Part shown: piece by piece, positions 27,726 to 35,477 of the stretch
Layout: every line of letters starts with the position of its first letter
How positions within the stretch are numbered: the stretch's first letter is position 1
Source of the DNA: Streptomyces sp. Mut1
GTDB lineage: Bacteria > Actinomycetota > Actinomycetes > Streptomycetales > Streptomycetaceae
Length of the DNA: 64,000 bases
Assembly: GCF_030719295.1 (NCBI RefSeq)
Contig: NZ_CP120997.1
Location: 5,777,501-5,841,500 of the forward strand
Direction of reading: 5' to 3'
Notes under the pieces: model-generated
What the model saw: only the letters and a program-made list of their open reading frames with translations
Database searches by the model: none
Told to the model about the DNA's origin: nothing
Position numbers and translations under genes: made by a program

Positions 27726-28076
27726 ATGGCTTCCCTGCTCGACGACGTCAATGCCGCGTCGCTGCGTACCGACGTCCCGGCGTTCCGCCCCGGTGACACC
27801 GTCAACGTTCACGTCCGCGTGATCGAGGGCAACCGCTCCCGTGTCCAGCAGTTCAAGGGCATCGTCATCCGCCGCCAGGGCGCGGGCGTCAGCGAGACCT
27901 TCACGGTCCGCAAGGTCTCCTTCAGCGTCGGCGTCGAGCGCACCTTCCCGGTGCACAGCCCGATCTTCGAGAAGATCGAGATCGTGACCCGCGGTGACGT
28001 CCGTCGCGCCAAGCTGTACTTCCTCCGTGAGCTGCGCGGCAAGGCCGCGAAGATCAAGGAGAAGCGCGACCGCTGA
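27726..28076 (+). CDS. rplS: 50S ribosomal protein L19
   Basis: A 116-residue L19 beginning [20 protein letters not shown], with [19 protein letters not shown] and the basic C-terminal [19 protein letters not shown]19 lies at the 30S-50S interface. The ATG at 27726 fits the family length; an upstream GTG at 27699 would add nine residues without conservation. The apparent rplS terminator lies not right after the stop but inside the next gene (28147-28200). Confidence 0.97.
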   Translation: MASLLDDVNAASLRTDVPAFRPGDTVNVHVRVIEGNRSRVQQFKGIVIRRQGAGVSETFTVRKVSFSVGVERTFPVHSPIFEKIEIVTRGDVRRAKLYFLRELRGKAAKIKEKRDR

Positions 28077-28121
28077 GCTGACTGCCTGGTCCACAGGACG
28101 GCCGGATAAGCTCTGGCCCCG

Positions 28122-28895
28122 ATGGACACGGAAGCAGAACTCCAGGAGCGCGACCGCTCCTCCGCACCCGCTACGGGTCCGGAGGCGCGGTCGCGCTTTT
28201 CGCGTGTACGGCACCGGGCCGCCGCCTCGCTGTCCTGGCGGCGCGCCTTCGCGCTCGGTGCCGTCTGCGCGGTCTTCGTGCTCCTCTTCAGCACCTTCGT
28301 GGTGCAGCCCTTCCTGATCCCCAGCGGCTCGATGGAGCCCACGCTCCGGGTGGGCGACCGGGTGCTCGTCAACAAGCTGGCGTACCGGTTCGGCTCCGAG
28401 CCGCGCCGCGGTGACGTGGTGGTCTTCGACGGGACCGGTTCCTTCGTGCCCGAGGGGGCGGGGGAGACGAACCCGGTCACCGCGCTGCTGCACGGGGCGG
28501 CGGCGTCCCTCGGGCTCGCCGAGCCCGCCGAGACCGACTTCGTGAAGCGGGTGGTGGGTGTGGGGGGCGACCGGGTGGTCTGCTGCGACGCGCGGGACCG
28601 GATCGAGGTGAACGGCCGGCCGCTGGCGGAGGACTACCTCTTCGCCGGTGACGCGGCCTCCCGGGCTCCCTTCGACATCGTGGTCCCGGAAGGCACCCTG
28701 TGGATGATGGGCGACCACCGCAGCCGCTCCCGTGACTCCCGCGACCACCTGGGCGAGCCGGGCGGCGGCATGGTGCCGGTGAGCCGGGTGATCGGGCGGG
28801 TCGACTGGTTCGGCTGGCCGCTCGGGCGGATCGGCTCCCTGCCGGGCACCTCGGCGTTCGACGGCATACCGGCGCCGGGCCCGGCCCATGGGTAA
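28122..28895 (+). CDS. Type I signal peptidase 1 of 5
   Basis: A 257-residue membrane serine peptidase that cleaves signal peptides of Sec and Tat substrates outside the membrane. A cytoplasmic N terminus precedes one membrane anchor (residues 43-62). Box B holds the catalytic Ser70 (IPSGSMEPTL), box D the general base Lys142 (FVKRVVGVGGD), and box E is GDHRSRSRDSRDH. It begins 45 bp after rplS, and codons about 9-27 overlap a strong hairpin ending in TTTT, so transcription from upstream should be attenuated here. It overlaps the next peptidase gene by 8 bp. The position corresponds to the first of the sipW-Z genes of Streptomyces. Confidence 0.93.
   Translation: MDTEAELQERDRSSAPATGPEARSRFSRVRHRAAASLSWRRAFALGAVCAVFVLLFSTFVVQPFLIPSGSMEPTLRVGDRVLVNKLAYRFGSEPRRGDVVVFDGTGSFVPEGAGETNPVTALLHGAAASLGLAEPAETDFVKRVVGVGGDRVVCCDARDRIEVNGRPLAEDYLFAGDAASRAPFDIVVPEGTLWMMGDHRSRSRDSRDHLGEPGGGMVPVSRVIGRVDWFGWPLGRIGSLPGTSAFDGIPAPGPAHG
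28147..28200 (+). terminator. Terminator-like hairpin inside the first signal peptidase gene
   Basis: Left arm 28147-28164 pairs with 28180-28197 at 17 of 18 positions. An inner 5-bp stem (28166-28170 with 28174-28178) closes on a CTA loop, and the right arm runs into TTTT (28197-28200). It is the expected shape of the rplS operon terminator, but it is placed within codons of the following gene. Confidence 0.75.
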
Positions 28896-29952
28896 CCGCG
28901 GGCGCCGGGGCGGGGCCGCGCCGGACGCGGCCGGTGCGCGTTCGCTGCCGACCCGGGCGGAGCGGCGCAAGCTGGCCCGCAAGGTGAAGCGCAAGCGGCG
29001 CAGGTCGGCGGTGCGGGAGATCCCGCTGCTGATCACGGTGGCGCTGCTCATCGCGCTGTTCCTCAAGACGTTCCTGGTGCAGGCCTTCGTGATCCCCTCC
29101 GGGTCGATGGAGCAGACCATCCGGATCGGCGACCGGGTGCTGGTGGACAAGCTGACGCCCTGGTTCGGGTCCAAGCCGCGGCGCGGTGACGTCGTCGTGT
29201 TCCGCAACCCGTCGGACTGGCCGCCCCCGAACCCGACGAGTTCCGAGGAGTCCCCCGTCGTCGTCAAGCAGGTGAAGGAGGCACTCACCTTCATCGGGCT
29301 GCTTCCGTCTGGTGACGAGCAGGATCTGATCAAGCGGGTCGTGGCGGTCGGGGGCGACACCGTGAAGTGCTGCGCGCAGGACGGGCGGCTCACCGTCAAC
29401 GGCATGGCGATCGACGAACCCTATGTTTTCCCCGGGGATTCCCCTTCCACCATCAAATTCGAGGTAAAGGTTCCGGCGGGCCGCCTCTTCGTCATGGGGG
29501 ACCACCGCTCCAATTCCGCCGATTCACGTTTCCACCTGGACAAGGCGGCGGACGGCACGATCGCCGAGGAGGCGGTCGTGGGGCGGGCGAAGTGGATCGT
29601 CTGGCCCTTCGGGCACTGGAGCGGTCTGGCGGAACGCTCGGCGTTCGCCGCGGTCCCGGACGCGCGCGCCGGTACGGCTGCCGCCTCGGGGCCGTCGAAT
29701 AGTGTGTCCGAGTATCCATACGGATCGACCCGTCTCCCGACCCCTGCGGAACTCCCGCTCGTTATGGGAGTGGTGGGCCTGCATCGGCTAGGACGCAGGC
29801 GGTGGCACGGAATAAGGAGTGGATGTGGGGGATTTGGCGGTCGGCGCACGATCCGGACACGAAGAACCCGAGGACCGGCCGGGCAGTCCGGCGCACGCCG
29901 AGTCCGCCGGGGAGCCGGCGGACTCGGCGACGGCGAGCGGGGCGGAGAGTGA
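28888..29952 (+). CDS. Type I signal peptidase 2 of 5
   Basis: A 354-residue enzyme. A basic N terminus (RKVKRKRRRS) leads to a membrane anchor at 45-63, catalytic Ser73 in IPSGSMEQTI and Lys149 in LIKRVVAVGGD. Box E is MGDHRSNSADSRFH. It has a hydrophobic and very basic C-terminal extension after about residue 245 (LPLVMGVVGLHRLG, then an Arg-rich run). Its last 128 bp overlap the next peptidase gene in another frame. It lacks a clear Shine-Dalgarno sequence and overlaps gene 1 by 8 bp, so it is probably translated by coupling. Confidence 0.92.
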   Translation: MGNRGRRGGAAPDAAGARSLPTRAERRKLARKVKRKRRRSAVREIPLLITVALLIALFLKTFLVQAFVIPSGSMEQTIRIGDRVLVDKLTPWFGSKPRRGDVVVFRNPSDWPPPNPTSSEESPVVVKQVKEALTFIGLLPSGDEQDLIKRVVAVGGDTVKCCAQDGRLTVNGMAIDEPYVFPGDSPSTIKFEVKVPAGRLFVMGDHRSNSADSRFHLDKAADGTIAEEAVVGRAKWIVWPFGHWSGLAERSAFAAVPDARAGTAAASGPSNSVSEYPYGSTRLPTPAELPLVMGVVGLHRLGRRRWHGIRSGCGGFGGRRTIRTRRTRGPAGQSGARRVRRGAGGLGDGERGGE

Positions 29953-30754
29953 CGGCGGCGCGTCCGGCGGCAGCACGGCCCGGAAGAAGAAGAACGCCCG
30001 CCCGTTCTGGAAGGAACTGCCCCTCCTCATCGGCGTCGCGCTGATTCTGGCGTTGCTGATCAAGACGTTTCTGGTGCAGGCGTTCTCGATTCCTTCGGAT
30101 TCGATGCAGAACACGCTTCAGCGTGGTGACCGGGTGCTGGTGGACAAGCTGACGCCGTGGTTCGGTTCGGAGCCGGAGCGCGGTGAGGTCGTCGTCTTCC
30201 ACGACCCGGGCGGCTGGCTGGAGGACACCCAGGCACCCGAGCCGAACGCGGTGCAGAAGTTCCTCAGCTTCATCGGACTCATGCCGTCCGCCGAGGAGAA
30301 GGACCTGATCAAGCGGGTCATCGCGATCGGCGGTGACACCGTGGAGTGCAAGAAGAACGGGCCGGTCGAGGTCAACGGCACGGCGCTGGACGACAAGTCG
30401 TTCATCTTCAAGGGGAACAGCGCCTGCGACGACCAGCCGTTCGGCCCGATCAAGGTCCCCAAGGGCCGGATCTGGGTGATGGGCGACCACCGGCAGAACT
30501 CGCTCGACTCCCGTTACCACCAGAATCTGCCGGGCGGCGGCACGGTCTCCACCGACGAGGTGGTCGGCCGGGCCATCGTGATCGCGTGGCCGGTCAACCG
30601 CTGGGCGACCCTGCCGATTCCCAAGACCTTCGACCAGCCGGGCCTCAACGCCGCGGCCGCCGCTGCGGCGCCCGGAGCGATCGGCCTCGCGGGCGCCGTA
30701 CCGCTCGTGCTCTGGCGCAGGCGGCGCCGCACCTCGCCCCGGCGGACGACGTAA
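29825..30754 (+). CDS. Type I signal peptidase 3 of 5
   Basis: A 309-residue enzyme. The acidic/Ser-rich cytoplasmic N terminus (about 55 residues) ends in KKKNARPFWKELPL. A membrane anchor, the catalytic Ser in IPSDSMQNTL, and the Lys in LIKRVIAIGGD follow. A second C-terminal membrane segment ends LWRRRRRTSPRR. The GTG at 29825 is chosen because AAGGAG lies at 29814-29819; the GTG two codons earlier overlaps that site. The segment encoding the anchor and box B (29984-30209) is virtually identical to that of the next gene. Confidence 0.92.
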   Translation: MGDLAVGARSGHEEPEDRPGSPAHAESAGEPADSATASGAESDGGASGGSTARKKKNARPFWKELPLLIGVALILALLIKTFLVQAFSIPSDSMQNTLQRGDRVLVDKLTPWFGSEPERGEVVVFHDPGGWLEDTQAPEPNAVQKFLSFIGLMPSAEEKDLIKRVIAIGGDTVECKKNGPVEVNGTALDDKSFIFKGNSACDDQPFGPIKVPKGRIWVMGDHRQNSLDSRYHQNLPGGGTVSTDEVVGRAIVIAWPVNRWATLPIPKTFDQPGLNAAAAAAAPGAIGLAGAVPLVLWRRRRRTSPRRTT

Positions 30755-31220
30755 GCGACGAACCGCCCCCTGCGCGCAGGGGGCGGTTCTCCGATACGGC
30801 GGGCCGGCCGACAGGGCGGTCCCCTGGGCAGGCATCCGGCGCAGAGTGAGGAAGCGGACATGAGTGGAGTGGCAGGCGGAGCACGGCCCGAGCAGGGGCC
30901 CACCCGGCAGCCGGAACCGGCCGACGCGACGGACACCGGCACCGACGCCGAGTCCGCCCCGGCCCCCGAGGCCGAGCCGGACAGCGGCGGGGACAAGAAG
31001 AAGAACGCCCGCCCGTTCTGGAAGGAACTGCCCCTCCTCATCGGGATCGCGCTGATTCTGGCGTTGCTGATCAAGACGTTTCTGGTGCAGGCGTTCTCGA
31101 TTCCTTCGGATTCGATGCAGAACACGCTTCAGCGTGGTGACCGGGTGCTGGTGGACAAGCTGACGCCGTGGTTCGGTTCGGAGCCGGAGCGCGGTGAGGT
31201 CGTCGTCTTCCACGACCCGG
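29984..31220 (+). repeat. Near-identical 226-bp blocks in signal peptidase genes 3 and 4
   Basis: Bases 29984-30209 and 30995-31220 differ at only two adjacent positions as I read them. Sequence on either side diverges clearly. The block uses codons such as ATT, TTG, TTT, CCT and CTT that are rare in this chromosome. It encodes the basic stop-transfer segment, membrane anchor and catalytic Ser box. The entry spans both copies; they are about 1 kb apart. Confidence 0.85.
30761..30788 (+). terminator. Palindromic hairpin between signal peptidase genes 3 and 4
   Basis: A perfect 28-bp palindrome (AACCGCCCCCTGCG and its complement), 7 bp after the stop of gene 3. It is followed by TCTCC rather than a T-run, so it may attenuate rather than stop transcription. 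Confidence 0.65.
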
Positions 31221-31759
31221 ACGGCTGGCTGCGCGACGAGCCGACCCCGAAGCCGAACGCGGTGCAGAAGTTCCTGAGCTTCGTCGGGCTGATGCCGTCC
31301 GCCGAGGAGAAGGACCTGATCAAGCGCACGATCGCGGTCGGCGGTGACACCGTGGAGTGCAAGAAGGGCGGGCCGGTCCAGGTCAACGGCAAGGCGCTCG
31401 ACGAGCCGTACGTCTTCCCCGGCAACAGCGCCTGCGACGACATGCCCTTCGGCCCGTTCAAGGTGCCCGACGGCAAGATCTGGGTGATGGGCGACCACCG
31501 GCAGGACTCGTCGGACTCGCGCTACCACACCGACGACGCCAACAAGGGCTTCGTGCCGGTGAGCCAGGTCGTGGGCCGGGCCGTGGTGGTGGCGTGGCCG
31601 GTCAACCGCTGGGCGACGCTCCCCGTTCCCGACACCTTCGACCAGTCCGGCATCAGCGCCGCGGCCGGGGCCGCGCCGGGTGTCGCCGGGCTCGCCGGTG
31701 CCCTGCCGCTCGTGCTGTGGCGCCGACGGAGGCTGACCGCCGGGCGTACCGCCGGGTAG
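30860..31759 (+). CDS. Type I signal peptidase 4 of 5
   Basis: A 299-residue enzyme built like gene 3: an acidic N-terminal tail, KKKNARPFWKELPL, an anchor, the catalytic Ser in IPSDSMQNTL, Lys in LIKRTIAVGGD, box E MGDHRQDSSDSRYH and a C-terminal membrane segment ending in LWRRRRLT. ATG at 30860. It is a recent paralogue of gene 3 or has been homogenised with it by gene conversion (shared 226-bp block). It is separated from gene 3 by a palindrome, so it may have independent expression. Confidence 0.92.
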   Translation: MSGVAGGARPEQGPTRQPEPADATDTGTDAESAPAPEAEPDSGGDKKKNARPFWKELPLLIGIALILALLIKTFLVQAFSIPSDSMQNTLQRGDRVLVDKLTPWFGSEPERGEVVVFHDPDGWLRDEPTPKPNAVQKFLSFVGLMPSAEEKDLIKRTIAVGGDTVECKKGGPVQVNGKALDEPYVFPGNSACDDMPFGPFKVPDGKIWVMGDHRQDSSDSRYHTDDANKGFVPVSQVVGRAVVVAWPVNRWATLPVPDTFDQSGISAAAGAAPGVAGLAGALPLVLWRRRRLTAGRTAG

Positions 31760-31808
31760 GGTGCCCACGCGGATCAGCGATTGTCGACCTCCGATGGGGG
31801 ATGCCGGT

Positions 31809-32558
31809 ATGGGTGCAACAGGTCGTGCGGACGACGGCCGCGGCCGGCTCGGCGCGAGGCTGTCCTCGGTGGCCGTGGCCATCGGCTGCGTGCTCTTCCT
31901 CGGCGGCTTCGCCTGGGGAGCGGTGCTGTACCGGCCCTACACGGTCCCGACCGGCTCGATGACGCCGACGGTGAACGCGGGCGACAAGGTCCTCGCGCAG
32001 CGGGTGGACGGCGGCGACGTCCGGCGCGGTGACGTGGTCGTCTTCACCGACACCCAGTGGGGCGACATGCCCATGGTGAAGCGGGTGGTCGGCACCGGCG
32101 GCGACAAGATCGTCTGCTGTGGCGAGGACGGCCGCCTCACGGTCAACGGCATACCCATCGACGAACCGTATCTGCGGTCCTCCGGCCGCGCCTCGGGCGA
32201 GGACTTCACGGCCGAGGTGCCGAAGGGGCAGCTCTTCCTGCTGGGCGACGACCGCACGGTCTCGCTGGACTCCCGGGTCCACCTGTCGGACGCCACCCAC
32301 GGCTCGGTGCCGCGCGGCGCCGTGCAGGCCCGGGTCGACGCCGTCGCCTGGCCGCTCGGCTCCATGATCGACAGGCCCGAGGCCTTCGCGGCGCTGCCCG
32401 GCGGGGTCTCGTCGGCCGGGCCGCTGAAGCTCCAGCTCACCGCCATGGCCGTGGGCATCGTGCTCATCCTCGGCGGTGCCGTGTACGGCCCGCTCGCGGC
32501 CCGTTCCTCCCGGCCGAAGCGGAGCACCCAGCCGAAGGCGGCGGCCGGTGTCCGCTGA
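31809..32558 (+). CDS. Type I signal peptidase 5 of 5 (divergent)
   Basis: A 249-residue membrane peptidase. N-terminal anchor (residues about 17-38), catalytic Ser in VPTGSMTPTV, Lys in MVKRVVGTGGD, box E LGDDRTVSLDSRVH, in which Asp replaces the usual His of GDHR. A second hydrophobic segment lies near the C terminus (MAVGIVLILGGAVYG). It is the most divergent of the five. The ATG at 31809 has GGGGGA 7 nt upstream; earlier in-frame starts lack a ribosome site. Its end overlaps the Nudix gene by 11 bp. Confidence 0.88.
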   Translation: MGATGRADDGRGRLGARLSSVAVAIGCVLFLGGFAWGAVLYRPYTVPTGSMTPTVNAGDKVLAQRVDGGDVRRGDVVVFTDTQWGDMPMVKRVVGTGGDKIVCCGEDGRLTVNGIPIDEPYLRSSGRASGEDFTAEVPKGQLFLLGDDRTVSLDSRVHLSDATHGSVPRGAVQARVDAVAWPLGSMIDRPEAFAALPGGVSSAGPLKLQLTAMAVGIVLILGGAVYGPLAARSSRPKRSTQPKAAAGVR

Positions 32559-33036
32559 GGTGCGCAAGGTCGCCCGCCTGGTACTCCTCGACCCGGACGA
32601 CCGCATTCTGCTGATGCACGGCTTCGAACCGGAGGACCCGGAGCGCAGCTGGTGGTTCACCCCGGGCGGCGGTCTTGAGGGCGACGAGACCCGTGAGCGG
32701 GCCGCGCTGCGCGAGCTGGCCGAGGAGACCGGGATCACGGACGTCGAACTGGGCCCGGTCCTCTGGCAGCGGCGGTGCTCCTTCTCCTTCGACGGCCGGC
32801 GCTGGGAACAGGACGAGTGGTACTTCCTGGCCCGTACCGCACAGACCGCCATCGACACCAGCGGCCACACATGGCTGGAACGCCGCAGTGTCACGGGTCT
32901 GAGGTGGTGGACCTCCGCCGAACTGTCGGCGGCGCGTGAGACGGTGTACCCGACCAGACTCGCCGAGCTGCTCCGGACGCTGCTCGACGAGGGTCCTCCG
33001 GGTACACCGGTGGTCCTGGCACCCGAAAACGCCTGA
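32548..33036 (+). CDS. Nudix hydrolase
   Basis: A 162-residue protein with a complete Nudix box: Gly, five residues, Glu, seven residues, then RELAEETGI (GGLEGDETRERAALRE..., residues about 38-60). The N terminus KVARLVLLDPDDRILLMHG is typical of the fold. Nudix enzymes hydrolyse nucleoside diphosphates linked to other groups; the specific substrate is unknown. The GTG at 32548 overlaps the fifth peptidase gene, indicating co-translation. Its downstream neighbour is DUF2469, the conserved actinobacterial order. Confidence 0.9.
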   Translation: MSAEVRKVARLVLLDPDDRILLMHGFEPEDPERSWWFTPGGGLEGDETRERAALRELAEETGITDVELGPVLWQRRCSFSFDGRRWEQDEWYFLARTAQTAIDTSGHTWLERRSVTGLRWWTSAELSAARETVYPTRLAELLRTLLDEGPPGTPVVLAPENA

Positions 33037-33099
33037 GCGGCCGGGGCGCGGGGCGCCGGCGCACAATGGGGAAACGCACGGCTGAAGGGGAACATTTCA

Positions 33100-33408
33100 A
33101 TGAGCGCCGAGGACCTCGAGAAGTACGAGACCGAGATGGAGCTGAAGCTCTACCGGGAGTACCGCGATGTCGTCGGTCTGTTCAAATATGTGATCGAGAC
33201 CGAACGGCGCTTCTACCTCACCAACGACTACGAGATGCAGGTGCACTCGGTCCAGGGCGAGGTGTTTTTCGAGGTGTCCATGGCGGACGCCTGGGTCTGG
33301 GACATGTACCGACCCGCACGGTTCGTCAAGCAGGTACGGGTGCTGACGTTCAAGGACGTCAACATCGAGGAGCTCAACAAGAGCGATCTCGAACTTCCGG
33401 GTGGCTGA
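33100..33408 (+). CDS. DUF2469 family protein
   Basis: A 102-residue acidic soluble protein starting MSAEDLEKYETEMELKLYRE. It belongs to an actinobacteria-specific family found before yraN in Mycobacterium and Streptomyces. The middle is rich in aromatic residues (YVIETERRFYLTNDYE, VWDMYRPARFVK). No catalytic motif is evident and the function is unknown. AAGGGG lies upstream of the ATG. Confidence 0.9.
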   Translation: MSAEDLEKYETEMELKLYREYRDVVGLFKYVIETERRFYLTNDYEMQVHSVQGEVFFEVSMADAWVWDMYRPARFVKQVRVLTFKDVNIEELNKSDLELPGG

Positions 33409-33409
33409 G

Positions 33410-33436
33410 TTATCCACAATCGCCCGCTTGTCCACC
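33410..33436 (+). other. Pair of DnaA-box-like sequences
   Basis: TTATCCACA (33410-33418) is a perfect E. coli-type DnaA box. TTGTCCACC (33428-33436) matches the Streptomyces consensus TTGTCCACA at 8 of 9. Same orientation, 9 bp apart, in the 84-bp gap between the DUF2469 and yraN genes. Confidence 0.55.
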
Positions 33437-33492
33437 AAGATCCACTGAAGTAGGGCGGAAGCGTCAGAGTCGGTGCCGGAGGTGGTGCCGAT

Positions 33493-33852
33493 ATGAACGC
33501 ACGGGGGGCTCTCGGGCGGTACGGCGAGGACTTGGCGGCGCGGCTGCTGGCCGACGCCGGCATGTCCGTACTGGAACGGAACTGGCGCTGTCGCGCCGGC
33601 GAGATCGACATCGTCGCGATGGACGGTGACGCGCTCGTCATCTGCGAGGTGAAGACCCGCAGGGCGGGCGCGTTCGAGCATCCGATGGCCGCGGTCAGCC
33701 CGGCCAAGGCGGACCGGCTGCGACGGCTGGCCGCGCTCTGGCTCGACCGGCACGGCGGCCCGCCGCCCGGCGGGGTGCGCATCGATCTGGTGGGTGTGGT
33801 GCTGCCCACGCGCGGTGCGCCCCTGGCCGAGCACGCCCGGGGGGTGGCGTGA
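33493..33852 (+). CDS. yraN: YraN/UPF0102 family endonuclease-like protein
   Basis: A 119-residue protein of the restriction endonuclease-like fold. The characteristic segments are [25 protein letters not shown] and the catalytic-type [20 protein letters not shown] (D-x(n)-E-x-K arrangement). Widely conserved next to comM and dprA and thought to act on recombination or repair intermediates, although its role is unproven. The stop overlaps the comM ATG (TGATG). Confidence 0.93.
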   Translation: MNARGALGRYGEDLAARLLADAGMSVLERNWRCRAGEIDIVAMDGDALVICEVKTRRAGAFEHPMAAVSPAKADRLRRLAALWLDRHGGPPPGGVRIDLVGVVLPTRGAPLAEHARGVA

Positions 33853-35477
33853 TGGGGTTCGCACGTGCCTGCTCGGTGGCGCTGGTCGGCGTCGAGGGCG
33901 TGGTGGTGGAGGTCCAGGCGGACCTGGAGGCCGGGGTGGCGGCGTTCACCCTGGTGGGGCTGCCGGACAAGAGCCTGGTGGAGAGCCGGGACCGGGTCAG
34001 GGCCGCCGTGGTCAACTCCGGGGCCCAGTGGCCGCAGAAGAAGCTCACCGTGGGGCTGTCCCCGGCCTCGGTACCCAAGGGCGGATCGGGTTTCGATCTC
34101 GCTGTCGCGTGTGCGGTGCTGGGCGCCGCCGAGCGGATCGACCCCGCCTCCATCGACGACGTGGTGATGATCGGGGAGCTGGGACTCGACGGCCGGGTGC
34201 GCCCGGTACGAGGGGTGCTCCCCGCCGTCCTGGCGGCGGCCGAGGCGGGCTACCGGCAGGTGGTCGTTCCGGAACAGAGCGCGGGCGAGGCGGCCCTCGT
34301 GCCCGGCGTCTCCGTGCTCGGGGTGCGCAGCCTGCGGCAGCTGATCGCGGTGCTGTGCGACGAACCCGTGCCCGACGAACAACGGGCCCAGGACGAGGGG
34401 CGCCCCGACACCATGCTCGCCGGGCTGATGGTGCCCGGCGCCGGACTGGGCACCGGCGTCGCCAGGGCCTCGGCGACGGCCGAGGGCTCCCGGCCGGACC
34501 TGGCGGACGTGGCGGGGCAGGAGCGGCCGCGCAAGGCCCTGGAGGTCGCCGCGGCCGGCGGCCACCACCTGCTGCTCACCGGGCCGCCGGGCGCGGGCAA
34601 GACCATGCTGGCCGAGCGCATGTCCGCGATCCTGCCGCCCCTGAGCAGGCAGGAATCCCTCGAAGTGACCGCCGTGCATTCGGTCGCCGGCATCCTGCCG
34701 CCCGGCGAGCCGCTGGTCTCCCGGGCGCCCTACTGCGCGCCGCACCACTCGGCGACCATGCAGTCGCTGGTCGGCGGGGGCAACGGGCTGCCGAGACCCG
34801 GCGCCGTCTCGCTCGCTCATCGCGGGATTCTCTTTCTGGACGAGGCGCCGGAATTCTCGGTCCGGGCGCTGGACGCGCTGCGCCAGCCCCTGGAGTCCGG
34901 GCACATCGTGGTGGCGCGCAGCGCGGGGGTGGTGCGGCTGCCTGCCCGGTTCCTGCTGGTGCTCGCGGCCAACCCCTGCCCGTGCGGGCGGCACACCCTG
35001 AGCGGGGACGGCTGCGAGTGCCCGCCGTCCGCGGTGCGCCGCTATCAGGCCCGGCTCTCCGGGCCGTTGCTCGACCGGGTGGATCTGAGGGTGGCCGTCG
35101 AGCCCGTCACGCGCGGGGACCTGATGGGACGGGGTGGCAGGGGCGAGTCCACCGCGACGGTCGCGGCCCGGGTGCGGGAGGCCCGGACGCGGGCGGCCGA
35201 GCGGCTGGCGGGGACGGCCTGGACGACCAACAGCGAGGTCCCCGGCCATGAGCTGCGGACCCGGCTGGCCGCTGCGCCGGGCGCGCTGCTGGCGGCCGAG
35301 CGCGACATGGAGCGCGGCCTGCTTACCGCGCGGGGCCTGGACAGGGTGCTGCGGGTGGCGTGGACGGTGGCGGACCTGCGTGGCGCCGACCGCCCGGACG
35401 CCTCGGACATCGCGGTGGCCCTGGAACTGCGCAGCGGCATCCCGCGCGGGGTCGCGCTGGGGGCGGGGGCGGCATGA
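33852..35477 (+). CDS. comM: YifB/ComM family AAA+ ATPase
   Basis: A 541-residue Mg-chelatase-like AAA+ protein. The N-terminal domain is FARACSVALVGVEGVVVEVQ with GLPDKSLVESRDRV. Walker A is GPPGAGKTML near residue 242 and Walker B is FLDEAPEFS. A cysteine cluster follows (NPCPCGRH ... CECPPS). ComM helicases promote branch migration in natural transformation of Gram-negative species; the role in Streptomyces is not established. Overlaps yraN and dprA by a few bases, forming a yraN-comM-dprA operon. Confidence 0.94.
   Translation: MGFARACSVALVGVEGVVVEVQADLEAGVAAFTLVGLPDKSLVESRDRVRAAVVNSGAQWPQKKLTVGLSPASVPKGGSGFDLAVACAVLGAAERIDPASIDDVVMIGELGLDGRVRPVRGVLPAVLAAAEAGYRQVVVPEQSAGEAALVPGVSVLGVRSLRQLIAVLCDEPVPDEQRAQDEGRPDTMLAGLMVPGAGLGTGVARASATAEGSRPDLADVAGQERPRKALEVAAAGGHHLLLTGPPGAGKTMLAERMSAILPPLSRQESLEVTAVHSVAGILPPGEPLVSRAPYCAPHHSATMQSLVGGGNGLPRPGAVSLAHRGILFLDEAPEFSVRALDALRQPLESGHIVVARSAGVVRLPARFLLVLAANPCPCGRHTLSGDGCECPPSAVRRYQARLSGPLLDRVDLRVAVEPVTRGDLMGRGGRGESTATVAARVREARTRAAERLAGTAWTTNSEVPGHELRTRLAAAPGALLAAERDMERGLLTARGLDRVLRVAWTVADLRGADRPDASDIAVALELRSGIPRGVALGAGAA

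Noticed and set aside
29762..31882. Long minus-strand open frame across the signal peptidase genes
   Set aside because: It is the antisense of well-supported peptidase genes, and its repeated segments only reflect the paralogue duplication.
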